Assembly: GCA_003497555.1 (NCBI GenBank)
Contig: DNNS01000520.1
Location: forward strand, 1 to 5,735
Direction of reading: 5' to 3'
Source of the DNA: Spirochaetia bacterium
Lineage (GTDB): Bacteria; Spirochaetota; UBA12135
Length of the DNA stretch: 5,735 nt
Below the pieces are notes generated by a model. It was not told the origin of the DNA and did no database searches. It saw only the letters and a program-made list of their open reading frames with translations. The position numbers and the translations under genes were made by a program. Shown one piece after another: positions 1 to 5,735 of this stretch (within the stretch, counting starts at the first letter, position 1; every line of letters begins with the position of its first letter).

Positions 1-24
1 TTTCTTAACTATTTAAAATATTCA

Positions 25-42
25 CTTCGTGTTCTTCGTGTT
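25..42. repeat. Two tandem copies of CTTCGTGTT at the left edge
   Basis: Two perfect adjacent copies of the 9-mer CTTCGTGTT lie in the non-coding stretch downstream of the AraC gene. Read on the other strand they give AACACGAAGAACACGAAG. From general knowledge, ACACGAAG-type repeats recur between genes in many environmental bacterial genomes, often near GxxExxY-family genes, but no such gene is visible here. Two copies could also be chance. The rest of 1-82 is AT-rich, and I see no convincing hairpin terminator for the minus-strand operon. Confidence 0.5.
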
Positions 43-82
43 AAAAATTATAGAATCTGAGTGGATACAAAATCTTTAGCTC

Positions 83-823
83 CTAGTGAAATTTAAGGTT
101 ACGGTACTTACTGGGGCTTAATCCGGTATTTTTTTTAAATGCCTTGCTGAAGGCAAATTCGTCATTATAACCGCATTGTTCGGCAATTTCCCGAATTCCT
201 TTTAGGCCTGAACGAATCAGGCGACGCGCATGATGCATTTTTCTGCTGAGAAGAATTCTGCCCGGTGTTTCTCCGTAATAGCGGCGGAATCGTCTGACCA
301 GGTGATTGACGGTAATACCGCAGTGTTCGGCTATGGAGGCATTATCGGCAGCTGCAAGATGCCCGTGCATATACTCAAGGGCATTTTCCATAAGCCGGTC
401 GCGGAGAGCAGCAGGAGAACAGCCGAGAAAATATTTTATAATTAAAATATCAATATAGCAGCCGGCAATATATTCCCGCCGGCAGTGGGTACCGACGTAT
501 TCATGATAAAATTTTTTCAGCAGGTGTTTTTTCCCCGTACATAATTTACTGAGAAAATATTTACGCCTGACAAGATAATTGTCATCCAGGCTGAATTTAA
601 CGGTTGAAATCACAGAAGGTACGGGATAATGAATAATATGTTCGGTATAAGGCCTGATCAGCAGCAGATCCCCGGGCCTGATCCTGATTTTTTTTTTGTC
701 AATTTCCGCAATATGCTGCCCGCTTTTCAGCCAGTCAAGCTGCCAGAATTCGTGATAATGACTGGGAGTGGAATGTATTTTTTCAAGATGCAGATTATGA
801 CTGCAGAAATGTATTACTGCCAT
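83..823 (-). CDS. AraC-family transcriptional regulator with N-terminal cupin domain
   Basis: Predicted cytoplasmic DNA-binding regulator of 246 residues, ATG start and TAG stop. The N-terminal half looks like the AraC ligand-binding cupin: histidines in HYHEF (residues 22-26), the typical RPGDLLLIRP turn (49-58) and further histidines at 62 and 65. The C-terminal hundred residues form the two-HTH AraC domain: first HTH about 162-183 (ASIAEHCGITVNHLVRRF), second about 209-232 with the hallmark IREIAEQCGYNDEFAFSKAFKK, then TGLSPSKYR. Length is near normal for a one-component AraC sensor of this type. The start lies three bases after the stop of the upstream GntR gene, so the two are probably co-transcribed and possibly translationally coupled. 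No good Shine-Dalgarno precedes the ATG. Family members often control sugar uptake and breakdown; the ligand here cannot be read from the sequence. Confidence 0.93.
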   Translation of the reverse strand: MAVIHFCSHNLHLEKIHSTPSHYHEFWQLDWLKSGQHIAEIDKKKIRIRPGDLLLIRPYTEHIIHYPVPSVISTVKFSLDDNYLVRRKYFLSKLCTGKKHLLKKFYHEYVGTHCRREYIAGCYIDILIIKYFLGCSPAALRDRLMENALEYMHGHLAAADNASIAEHCGITVNHLVRRFRRYYGETPGRILLSRKMHHARRLIRSGLKGIREIAEQCGYNDEFAFSKAFKKNTGLSPSKYRNLKFH

Positions 824-826
824 TAT

Positions 827-1852
827 TTACAGCAAATTTCTGTGCAGTCTGGGAGGAATGAGAATTTTTATTCTTGCCTGGGATGGATTATCAAGCAGGG
901 TTTGCGCAGCGGTCATAATCTCTTCAGCAATTGCTTTTTCTGCGTGATCAAGATAAGCAATGGGTATATGATGATTTTCCAGGTCTCCGCTGCCCATCAG
1001 GGTAATGATTTCGGGATTATAGTTTTTGTTTTTAAAAAATCCGTAGATGGACCGCATATCCTCGTCTGAATAGATAAAAATCCCGTTATAATTTTTTGCC
1101 AGTTCCGGAACCAGCCTGTTGATTTTTTCAAGATAATTATAACCGGTTGCGGCTGCAATTGAAAATACTTTAAATTTTATATTTCCGATACTTTGCGCAC
1201 GTTCGGAAAACCCCCCGGCGCGCAGTTCAAACGGCCGGTAATTATTTCCAAAATCACGGGTAATACATGCAATTTTGCGTTTGCGGCAGGATACCAGGTA
1301 ATCTGCCGCCATGACCCCGGCGCGATAATTATCGATGGATATTATATTTATCAACCCGTCATCAAAAGCCTCATCAGTAGCTATGATGATTTTATTTTTC
1401 ATGTTTTCAAATGGAATATTTTTTTTATGCGTCAGTATAATAACTTCATTATGTCTGAAAATATCATCGGAATTAAACAGTTGTTTGCTTCCAAAAGAAA
1501 ACAGGAACGGTTTGAGGCGGAAATTGGTTTTTTCGGCAGTCTGCTGGAGATGAAACATAACCCGCGACCAGACCTTGTTAAAGGGTACGCCCATTCCCCA
1601 CGACACAAATGCAATATTGGAGATTATTTTATTTTTATCAGGATTGATATAATAAATTTTTTTTTCAGCCGTCAGAAGACCGCAGGCAATGGCTTTTTTA
1701 ATGGCTTTACGGACTGTTACCCGGCATACGCCGAATTTTTCGGCAAGAGCGCGTTCGGATGGAATGGTATTATATCCATTCGCCCGGTAATGCTTTATTT
1801 CACCGGTTAAAAGCCGGTAAGCATTGATAACTGCAGATTCTTTCCTGGCCAT
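827..1852 (-). CDS. GntR-family regulator with LacI-like sugar-binding effector domain
   Basis: One-component regulator combining a GntR winged helix with a periplasmic-binding-protein-like sensor. I prefer the ATG at 1852 (341 residues, starting MARKESAVINAYRLL) because the GntR domain begins at once. The frame is open up to a GTG at 1942 (371 residues), but those 30 extra residues match no domain and would overlap the candidate promoter. Numbering from the ATG: winged helix about 5-70, with the signature IPSERALAEKFGVCRVTVRK at 30-49; effector domain about 77-341, with the LacI-type SIDNYRAGVMAADYL (172-186), the RAGGFSERA segment (211-219), GIFIYSDEDM (257-266) and the closing IPPRL (332-336). 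In related proteins (the AraR type) a sugar bound by the second domain releases DNA. The ligand is unknown here. First gene of an operon with the AraC gene; divergent from the sigma-54 activator, so it may regulate both units through the shared gap. Confidence 0.9.
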   Translation of the reverse strand: MARKESAVINAYRLLTGEIKHYRANGYNTIPSERALAEKFGVCRVTVRKAIKKAIACGLLTAEKKIYYINPDKNKIISNIAFVSWGMGVPFNKVWSRVMFHLQQTAEKTNFRLKPFLFSFGSKQLFNSDDIFRHNEVIILTHKKNIPFENMKNKIIIATDEAFDDGLINIISIDNYRAGVMAADYLVSCRKRKIACITRDFGNNYRPFELRAGGFSERAQSIGNIKFKVFSIAAATGYNYLEKINRLVPELAKNYNGIFIYSDEDMRSIYGFFKNKNYNPEIITLMGSGDLENHHIPIAYLDHAEKAIAEEIMTAAQTLLDNPSQARIKILIPPRLHRNLL

Positions 1853-1871
1853 AATTTTTATTATTGTTTTG

Positions 1872-1893
1872 CCTGATATTATATTATGATCAG
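1872..1893. promoter_or_regulatory. Inverted repeat, candidate operator A
   Basis: Imperfect dyad: CCTGAT at 1872-1877 faces ATCAG at 1889-1893, with an AT-rich 11-base spacer. Perfect arms are only 5 bp (CTGAT/ATCAG). It covers the candidate -10 box of the GntR gene, as expected for an autoregulatory operator. The same half-site recurs in the second repeat at 1943-1973. Assigning it to the GntR protein is inference; the motif does not match a consensus I know. Confidence 0.4.
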
Positions 1894-1907
1894 AAGGGAA
1901 TTGAAAA
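1878..1907 (-). promoter_or_regulatory. Candidate sigma-70 promoter for the GntR-AraC operon
   Basis: On the minus strand a perfect TATAAT (1883-1878) follows TTTTCA (1907-1902; 4 of 6 matches to TTGACA) with an 18-base spacer. Transcription would start near 1871, giving a leader of about 20 bases before the ATG at 1852. It would exclude the upstream GTG at 1942. The region is AT-rich, so chance matches are likely. Confidence 0.35.
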
Positions 1908-1935
1908 GAATTGTTTTCTTGCTCAAAAAATAAAT

Positions 1936-1966
1936 TTGGCACCCTGATACGGTATGATGATATAAT
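1936..1966 (+). promoter_or_regulatory. Candidate sigma-70 promoter for the sigma-54 activator gene
   Basis: TTGGCA (1936-1941) and TATAAT (1961-1966) are separated by 19 bases, longer than the optimum of 17. The start site would be near 1973, leaving a leader of about 17 bases before the GTG at 1990. The inverted repeat at 1943-1973 fills the spacer and -10, so a bound repressor would block it. Confidence 0.35.
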
Positions 1967-1973
1967 AATCAGG
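1943..1973. promoter_or_regulatory. Inverted repeat, candidate operator B
   Basis: CCTGAT at 1943-1948 faces its perfect complement ATCAGG at 1968-1973 across 19 bases. It shares its end motif with the repeat at 1872-1893; the two centres are about 75 bases apart, close to seven helical turns. Position over the plus-strand -10 suggests control of the sigma-54 activator. The wide spacer is unusual for a single dimer site, so it may be two half-sites. Confidence 0.4.
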
Positions 1974-1989
1974 AACTGACCGGAAACCT

Positions 1990-4038
1990 GTGAAAAATAA
2001 AAGTAAACTTGAACTGCTTGAAGAAATCCTGAAAACCGTCAATACGGCTCTTACGCCGGATGATCTTCTGCAGTATTTAATTGATCGTGTTATTGCCGTT
2101 ACCGATGCGCTTACCGGCAGTATAATGATTATTAATCCGGCGGATAATATCCTGGAAATCCGGGTTTCCCGGGGGCTTAATCAGAAAAAAGCCGCTGCCA
2201 CCAGACTTAAAATCGGCGAGGGTATAACCGGCCGGGCAGCCCAGGCAGGCAAACCTTTAATCGTAAACGACGCCGGGCAAAATCCCGATTATGTACGCAT
2301 CAGAACCGACCTGGTTTCAGAACTGGCAGCGCCCATGATTGTAAACAGTCAGGTAATCGGAGTAATCAGTGTTGACAGCAACCGAAAAAATGCCTTCAAT
2401 GAAGAGCATGCCGATATTCTCATGTCCATCGCCGATTTTGCCGCCCAGACCATGGAAAAAATCCGGCTGATTGAAAATCTGCGTTCCAGAATTGATGATC
2501 AGAAATGCCTGCTTGATATTGCCCGTATTCTTGACGACGCTGCGGATTTTCCCGTTATGTTTGAAAGTATAATGACAGTGCTTTCCAGGCATCCCGGCCT
2601 CAGACGCGGCATGATTGTACTGGCGGATGAGCAAAATGTTCTGCGTACTGCCGGCGGCTACCGCCTTTCGGAACAGGCTATCAAAAGAGGGGTTTACCGC
2701 CCGGGAGAAGGAATAATCGGGTCGGTTTTCACAGACGGAAAAATAAAATTTATTCCGGATATATCCCGCAGCCGGGAATTTCTCAATAAAATGAAAATTC
2801 GCCGCAGTCCAAGAGAAAAAAATTCTTTTTTTGCCTTGCCTATAAAAAGCCAGAAATCATCTACCGGCGGTATTATCGGAGTATTAAGTATTGAAAAAAA
2901 ATTTGGCGGAGAAAACGATGCGCAGAATGTTATTGAGCTTCTTACTATAATTTGCGGCCTGATCGCCAACCGTATTTATATTTTTTCCTCTGCCCGGAAA
3001 GAAAAAGAAGAACTGCTGGATCAGACGCGCAGCCTTAAACAGGAGCTGATAAAAAAAGATACCGGAAACATTTTTTTCGGAAAAAGTTCCCAGATCATAA
3101 AACTGCAGGAAATGATCGGTATTGTAGCCGACACGGACGCCACCTGCCTGATTACCGGAGAAACCGGTTCGGGCAAGGAAGTGGCTGCCCGGCAGATTCA
3201 TTACAAAAGCGGCCGCTGGGAAAAACCGTTTGTGGGAATCAACTGCGCTGCCATTCCTGAAAATTTAATAGAAGCCGAACTTTTCGGTTTTAAAAAAGGC
3301 GCATTTACCGGAGCGGTAAATGATCGCAGGGGTAAATTCTTGCAGGCGGATGAGGGTACCCTCTTCCTGGATGAAATCGGCGATTTGGGCTTGCATCTGC
3401 AGGCCAAACTGCTGCGTGTTATTCAGGAAAAAACCGTTGAACCGCTGGGAAGCGATGAAAGCATCAGGGTAAATGTACGGATCATTGCCGCTACTAATAA
3501 AAATCTGAAGGAAATGGCGGAAAAAAAAACTTTCCGGGAAGATTTATTTTACCGCCTGAATGTTATTCACCTGCCCATACCTGCTTTACGCGACCGCAAA
3601 GAAGATATTCCGCTTTTTATCAGGCATTTCCTGGCGGTTTTCAACAAGAGGCACAACAGAAAAATCCCTAATCTTACACTGCAGGCCGAACAGGCGCTTT
3701 GCGGATATTCCTGGCCGGGCAACATACGCGAACTTGAAAACTGTATGGAACGGGCTGTGATTGTCTGCCGTAAAAATACCATAGATATTCAAGATTTGCC
3801 GGAATCAATTCTCGCCGGAGCGATGAAAGCGGACAGCGGGCCGTTAAAACTTCAGGTTTTAAATGAAATGAAAAATCATGCATCCGGGAATATTTATAAT
3901 AATATTATCACCAAAGTCGAAAATATATTACTGGAAGAAGCCCTGATTAATGCCGATCAAAATCAGAAAGAAGCCAGTAAATACCTGGGTATTCACCGCA
4001 ACACCCTGCGTCAGAAAATAAAAGAACTGGGCCTGTAG
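1990..4038 (+). CDS. Sigma-54-dependent activator with two GAF domains (NifA/FhlA-like architecture)
   Basis: A 682-residue bacterial enhancer-binding protein expected to remodel sigma-54 RNA polymerase using ATP. Order: GAF 1 about 14-158 (IGEGITGRAAQAGKPLIVND, 75-94; closing VIGVISVDS, 122-130); GAF 2 about 175-333 (PGEGIIGSVFTDGK, 238-251; IIGVLSIE, 295-302); a short charged, probably coiled linker 334-358; AAA+ domain about 362-592; Fis-type HTH at the C-terminus (NQKEASKYLGIHRNTLRQKI, 658-677). All key motifs are intact: Walker A GETGSGKE (390-397), the sigma-54-contacting GAFTGA (437-442), Walker B GTLFLDEIGD (456-465), FYRLNV (520-525) and WPGNIREL (575-582). There is no receiver domain, so control is probably by a small molecule or partner at the GAF domains, not phosphorylation. 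The GTG start is the only one possible: an in-frame stop lies at 1966, and the next methionine is residue 46, inside GAF 1. Only a weak GGA precedes it. Transcribed away from the GntR-AraC operon. Resembles NifA/FhlA in layout only; I assign no symbol. Confidence 0.94.
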   Translation: MKNKSKLELLEEILKTVNTALTPDDLLQYLIDRVIAVTDALTGSIMIINPADNILEIRVSRGLNQKKAAATRLKIGEGITGRAAQAGKPLIVNDAGQNPDYVRIRTDLVSELAAPMIVNSQVIGVISVDSNRKNAFNEEHADILMSIADFAAQTMEKIRLIENLRSRIDDQKCLLDIARILDDAADFPVMFESIMTVLSRHPGLRRGMIVLADEQNVLRTAGGYRLSEQAIKRGVYRPGEGIIGSVFTDGKIKFIPDISRSREFLNKMKIRRSPREKNSFFALPIKSQKSSTGGIIGVLSIEKKFGGENDAQNVIELLTIICGLIANRIYIFSSARKEKEELLDQTRSLKQELIKKDTGNIFFGKSSQIIKLQEMIGIVADTDATCLITGETGSGKEVAARQIHYKSGRWEKPFVGINCAAIPENLIEAELFGFKKGAFTGAVNDRRGKFLQADEGTLFLDEIGDLGLHLQAKLLRVIQEKTVEPLGSDESIRVNVRIIAATNKNLKEMAEKKTFREDLFYRLNVIHLPIPALRDRKEDIPLFIRHFLAVFNKRHNRKIPNLTLQAEQALCGYSWPGNIRELENCMERAVIVCRKNTIDIQDLPESILAGAMKADSGPLKLQVLNEMKNHASGNIYNNIITKVENILLEEALINADQNQKEASKYLGIHRNTLRQKIKELGL

Positions 4039-4138
4039 CGGTTAATAAAGAAGTATATGCTCAGATTTTAAATGATTAAGGAAAAAAATTAATATTGAAG
4101 ATTGAATTCCTGGGTAAAAAGAGGTTTAATTTTTTCGG
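4039..4138. other. 100-base gap between activator and esterase
   Basis: AT-rich non-coding gap with no clear terminator hairpin and no sigma-54 promoter (no GG-N10-GC element seen). A purine-rich GAGG at 4121-4124 sits 14 bases before the GTG at 4139, far for a Shine-Dalgarno. TTGAAT (4102-4107) and TTTAAT (4125-4130) are 17 bases apart and could be a weak promoter, but would leave almost no leader. Read-through from the activator gene is possible. Confidence 0.4.
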
Positions 4139-5554
4139 GTGGAAAAAGAAAATCCCTGTACATTTTATAGACAGACGGTTATAAAGCTTTGTATAAAGCC
4201 AGTATCTATTTTATTTGCCGTTTTTTTGTTTGCTTTATATGGGGACACAAAAGTCAACTTTCAAAAATTAATGGATACTGAGTTTAGTAACTGGAGTACA
4301 GGTATCATCAGTATGCCATGTGTTATAAAAAATATTGAAACAAATAAAGATATGATAATAGTAGCTTCATCCCGCGATCAAACGATGAGATTTTTATTAA
4401 AGTATCTTTCCGTTTTTAACAGAAGAACCGGAAGACCGGTTTCCGGTTATACGGATAAAGACCTTCAGATTTCTTCCGACATAAATTATAAAAATTGCAG
4501 ACCCGGAAAGGCGGTATTGCTCGGAGAATTTAAAAGTATTCAAAATGACAGGACATCGTTTGACCTGACCGTTTATTTCATGGATAAGGCTGCAGTTTTT
4601 AAAATGAATAAGATTGCAGAAATATCAAAAGAGGAACAAAAAATTTCCACACTTCAGAACTTTCCCGGGCACAAGCAGGCATCAATTACTTTTGCAGGCC
4701 TAAAAAGAACTTTCATCATATATTTACCAGTCTCTCTGAGCAAAACAAAACCCGCGCCTCTGCTTATAGTTCTGCATGGCGGCGGCGGTGATGGAATTAA
4801 TACTATCAAACTGACCTCCGGAGGTTTGAGTACTCTGGCAGAAAAAGAAAAGTTTGTTGTTGTTTATCCCGATGCTGTGGAAAATGGCTGGAACGACGGC
4901 AGAAATGCCAACCAATTTCGCAGTTTACGCGAAAATATCGATGATGTAGGTTTCATTTCTGCATTGATAGAAGAAATTGCAAAAAACGCGAAGATCGATC
5001 CTAAACGCATATACGCCTCCGGAATATCAAATGGCGGTATAATGGCCCAGAGGCTTGCGCTTGATCTTCAAGAAAAAATTGCCGCCATTGCAGTAATTGC
5101 AGTTGCTCTTCCGGATAACTTTCCAGCCAGATACCCTAATCCAAAGCCTGTTTCGGTTCTGCTCATGCCCGGTACTAATGATCCAACCGTATTTTGGAAG
5201 GGCGGAAAAATTGGAGGTTTATTTGACAAGAATAATTCAGGCATTAACCGCGGCAGTGTGCTATCCAGCGATGACAGTGTGAAATTCTGGGTAAAAGCTG
5301 CCGGCTGCCGGACACAACCGATTATAACCGAAGATCCGGATATTGACCCTGCAGACGGCACGCGCGTAATCAGAGAATTATATCCAAATGATAAAGGCGG
5401 TGCTGAAGTCGTTCGCTGTATTATTTTGGGCGGCGGCCACACATGGCCGGGCGGTTATCAATACATGGCGGAAAATGCAATTGGCAGAACATCCAGAGAT
5501 ATAGATGCAAATAAAGTCATCTGGGAATTTTTTAAAAACCATCCAAAGAAGTAG
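4139..5554 (+). CDS. Secreted PHB depolymerase / feruloyl esterase-like alpha/beta-hydrolase
   Basis: A 471-residue predicted exported esterase. The N-terminus has basic residues (R11, K16, K20), then a hydrophobic stretch about 21-34 (PVSILFAVFLFALYG), fitting a signal peptide or anchor; there is no lipobox cysteine. Residues about 36-175 match nothing I recognise. Residues about 180-470 are the PHB depolymerase-type esterase domain (LpqC-like, near CE1 feruloyl and acetyl-xylan esterases): oxyanion-side LHGGGG (212-217), nucleophile elbow GISNGG with Ser297, probable acid Asp348 in GTND, and His434 in GGGHTWPGG, so the triad looks intact. C390 and C427 could form a disulfide. Family members cleave short-chain polyesters or the ester decorations of plant polysaccharides; which applies cannot be told. 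No starch- or substrate-binding module follows, so true extracellular PHB depolymerase activity is less likely. GTG start: an in-frame stop at 4127 excludes anything longer, and the next ATG (4271) would lose the signal segment. Codon use in the first third is noticeably more AT-rich than in the catalytic part. Confidence 0.88.
   Translation: MEKENPCTFYRQTVIKLCIKPVSILFAVFLFALYGDTKVNFQKLMDTEFSNWSTGIISMPCVIKNIETNKDMIIVASSRDQTMRFLLKYLSVFNRRTGRPVSGYTDKDLQISSDINYKNCRPGKAVLLGEFKSIQNDRTSFDLTVYFMDKAAVFKMNKIAEISKEEQKISTLQNFPGHKQASITFAGLKRTFIIYLPVSLSKTKPAPLLIVLHGGGGDGINTIKLTSGGLSTLAEKEKFVVVYPDAVENGWNDGRNANQFRSLRENIDDVGFISALIEEIAKNAKIDPKRIYASGISNGGIMAQRLALDLQEKIAAIAVIAVALPDNFPARYPNPKPVSVLLMPGTNDPTVFWKGGKIGGLFDKNNSGINRGSVLSSDDSVKFWVKAAGCRTQPIITEDPDIDPADGTRVIRELYPNDKGGAEVVRCIILGGGHTWPGGYQYMAENAIGRTSRDIDANKVIWEFFKNHPKK
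4426..4448. repeat. Perfect 8-bp inverted repeat inside the esterase gene
   Basis: AACCGGAA (4426-4433) and TTCCGGTT (4441-4448) are perfect reverse complements around a 7-base centre that itself contains the palindrome ACCGGT. It lies within the unassigned N-terminal part of the esterase (about residues 96-104). It could fold as an RNA hairpin or be a protein-binding site, or may simply reflect neighbouring Arg/Gly/Pro/Ser codons. Confidence 0.45.
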
Positions 5555-5660
5555 AATACTTTTTATTATTCGCTCAACAGAGAAACCTTCGCCAGTGATT
5601 AAAATTTTTCCAGATGTACTTATATATTCAATCTAACTTAAAAATATTCAGAGAGTCATC

Positions 5661-5735
5661 ATGTCAACAACGACACCCAGAACGATGAAAATGTTTCACG
5701 TTGGTCCGCAAGGACATGTTGAGGCAGGACTAATA
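5661..5735 (+). CDS. Start of an unidentified gene, cut by the window end
   Basis: An open frame begins at ATG 5661 (MSTTTPRTMKMFHVGPQGH at its start) and runs 25 codons to the window edge without a stop. A purine-rich GAGAG at 5651-5655 lies five bases upstream, the best-placed ribosome binding site in the window, and an in-frame stop at 5634 limits the start. A second ATG at 5685 is possible but has no such site. Same strand as the esterase, 106 bases downstream of its stop, so they may share a transcript; no clear terminator or promoter was found between them. I do not recognise the family from so few residues. Confidence 0.6.
   Translation, partial: MSTTTPRTMKMFHVGPQGHVEAGLI

Noticed and set aside
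1..82. Rho-independent terminator for the minus-strand operon
   Set aside because: No stable GC stem followed by a U-run is visible on the minus strand. The only small dyad is CAC/GTG within the tandem repeat.
629..1069. Plus-strand open frame of 146 codons across the AraC/GntR junction
   Set aside because: It lies antisense to two well-supported genes, has no family resemblance, and follows from their codon composition.
1193..1810. Plus-strand open frame of 205 codons opposite the GntR gene
   Set aside because: It lies opposite the recognisable LacI-like domain and winged helix. Its translation is aromatic-rich with no domain, so it is a shadow frame.
1802..1818. Inverted repeat ACCGG/CCGGT inside the start of the GntR gene
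   Set aside because: The 5-bp arms lie in coding sequence for the first helix of the winged-helix domain and are explained by the codons. There is no sign of an operator role.
1936..1953. Sigma-54 promoter beginning TTGGCAC upstream of the activator
   Set aside because: The -24 half matches, but at the -12 position the sequence is TACGG rather than TTGC, so the required GC is missing. It is better read as part of a sigma-70 type promoter.
4095..4184. Short TTG-started frame of about 29 codons overlapping the esterase start, preceded by AAGGA
   Set aside because: It is very short, has a rare start codon, consists of low-complexity Lys/Phe-rich sequence and overlaps the esterase gene in another frame. 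There is no independent support.
5068..5442. Minus-strand open frame of 124 codons opposite the esterase catalytic domain
   Set aside because: It is antisense to the Asp and His catalytic region of a clear esterase, with no ribosome site or recognised domain.

Overview
The window is bacterial, of moderate GC with AT-rich gaps, and gene-dense. It holds four complete protein genes and the start of a fifth. No rRNA, tRNA, CRISPR array or insertion sequence was seen. Origin is uncertain: a GntR regulator with a sugar-binding-protein fold, an AraC regulator, a receiver-less sigma-54 activator and weak Shine-Dalgarno sites would suit the Lentisphaerota/Kiritimatiellota (PVC) group, a spirochaete or a similar environmental heterotroph. 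This is an impression from gene style, not a placement.

Left half (83-1852, minus strand): a two-gene regulatory operon. A GntR-type winged-helix protein with a LacI-like ligand-binding domain is read first. Three bases after its stop comes an AraC-type regulator with an N-terminal cupin. The far left edge (1-82) is non-coding and carries a short tandem repeat.

Centre (1853-1989): a divergent control region between the GntR gene and a sigma-54 activator. It holds a candidate promoter on each strand. Each overlaps an inverted repeat with outward CCTGAT/ATCAGG ends, which suggests the two transcription units share operators.

Right half (plus strand): a 682-residue activator, two GAF domains followed by a sigma-54 AAA+ domain and a Fis-type HTH (1990-4038); then, after 100 bases, a secreted alpha/beta-hydrolase of the PHB depolymerase / feruloyl esterase type with an N-terminal region I do not recognise (4139-5554); then the first 25 codons of a gene cut by the window edge (5661 onward).

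One reading is that three regulators of different mechanism (small-ligand allostery, AraC activation, sigma-54 enhancer activation) control a carbohydrate- or ester-degradation function, of which the esterase is the only visible enzyme. The link is inferred from position only. All families seen are known. The least explained elements are the paired inverted repeats at 1872-1973 and the N-terminal part of the esterase.
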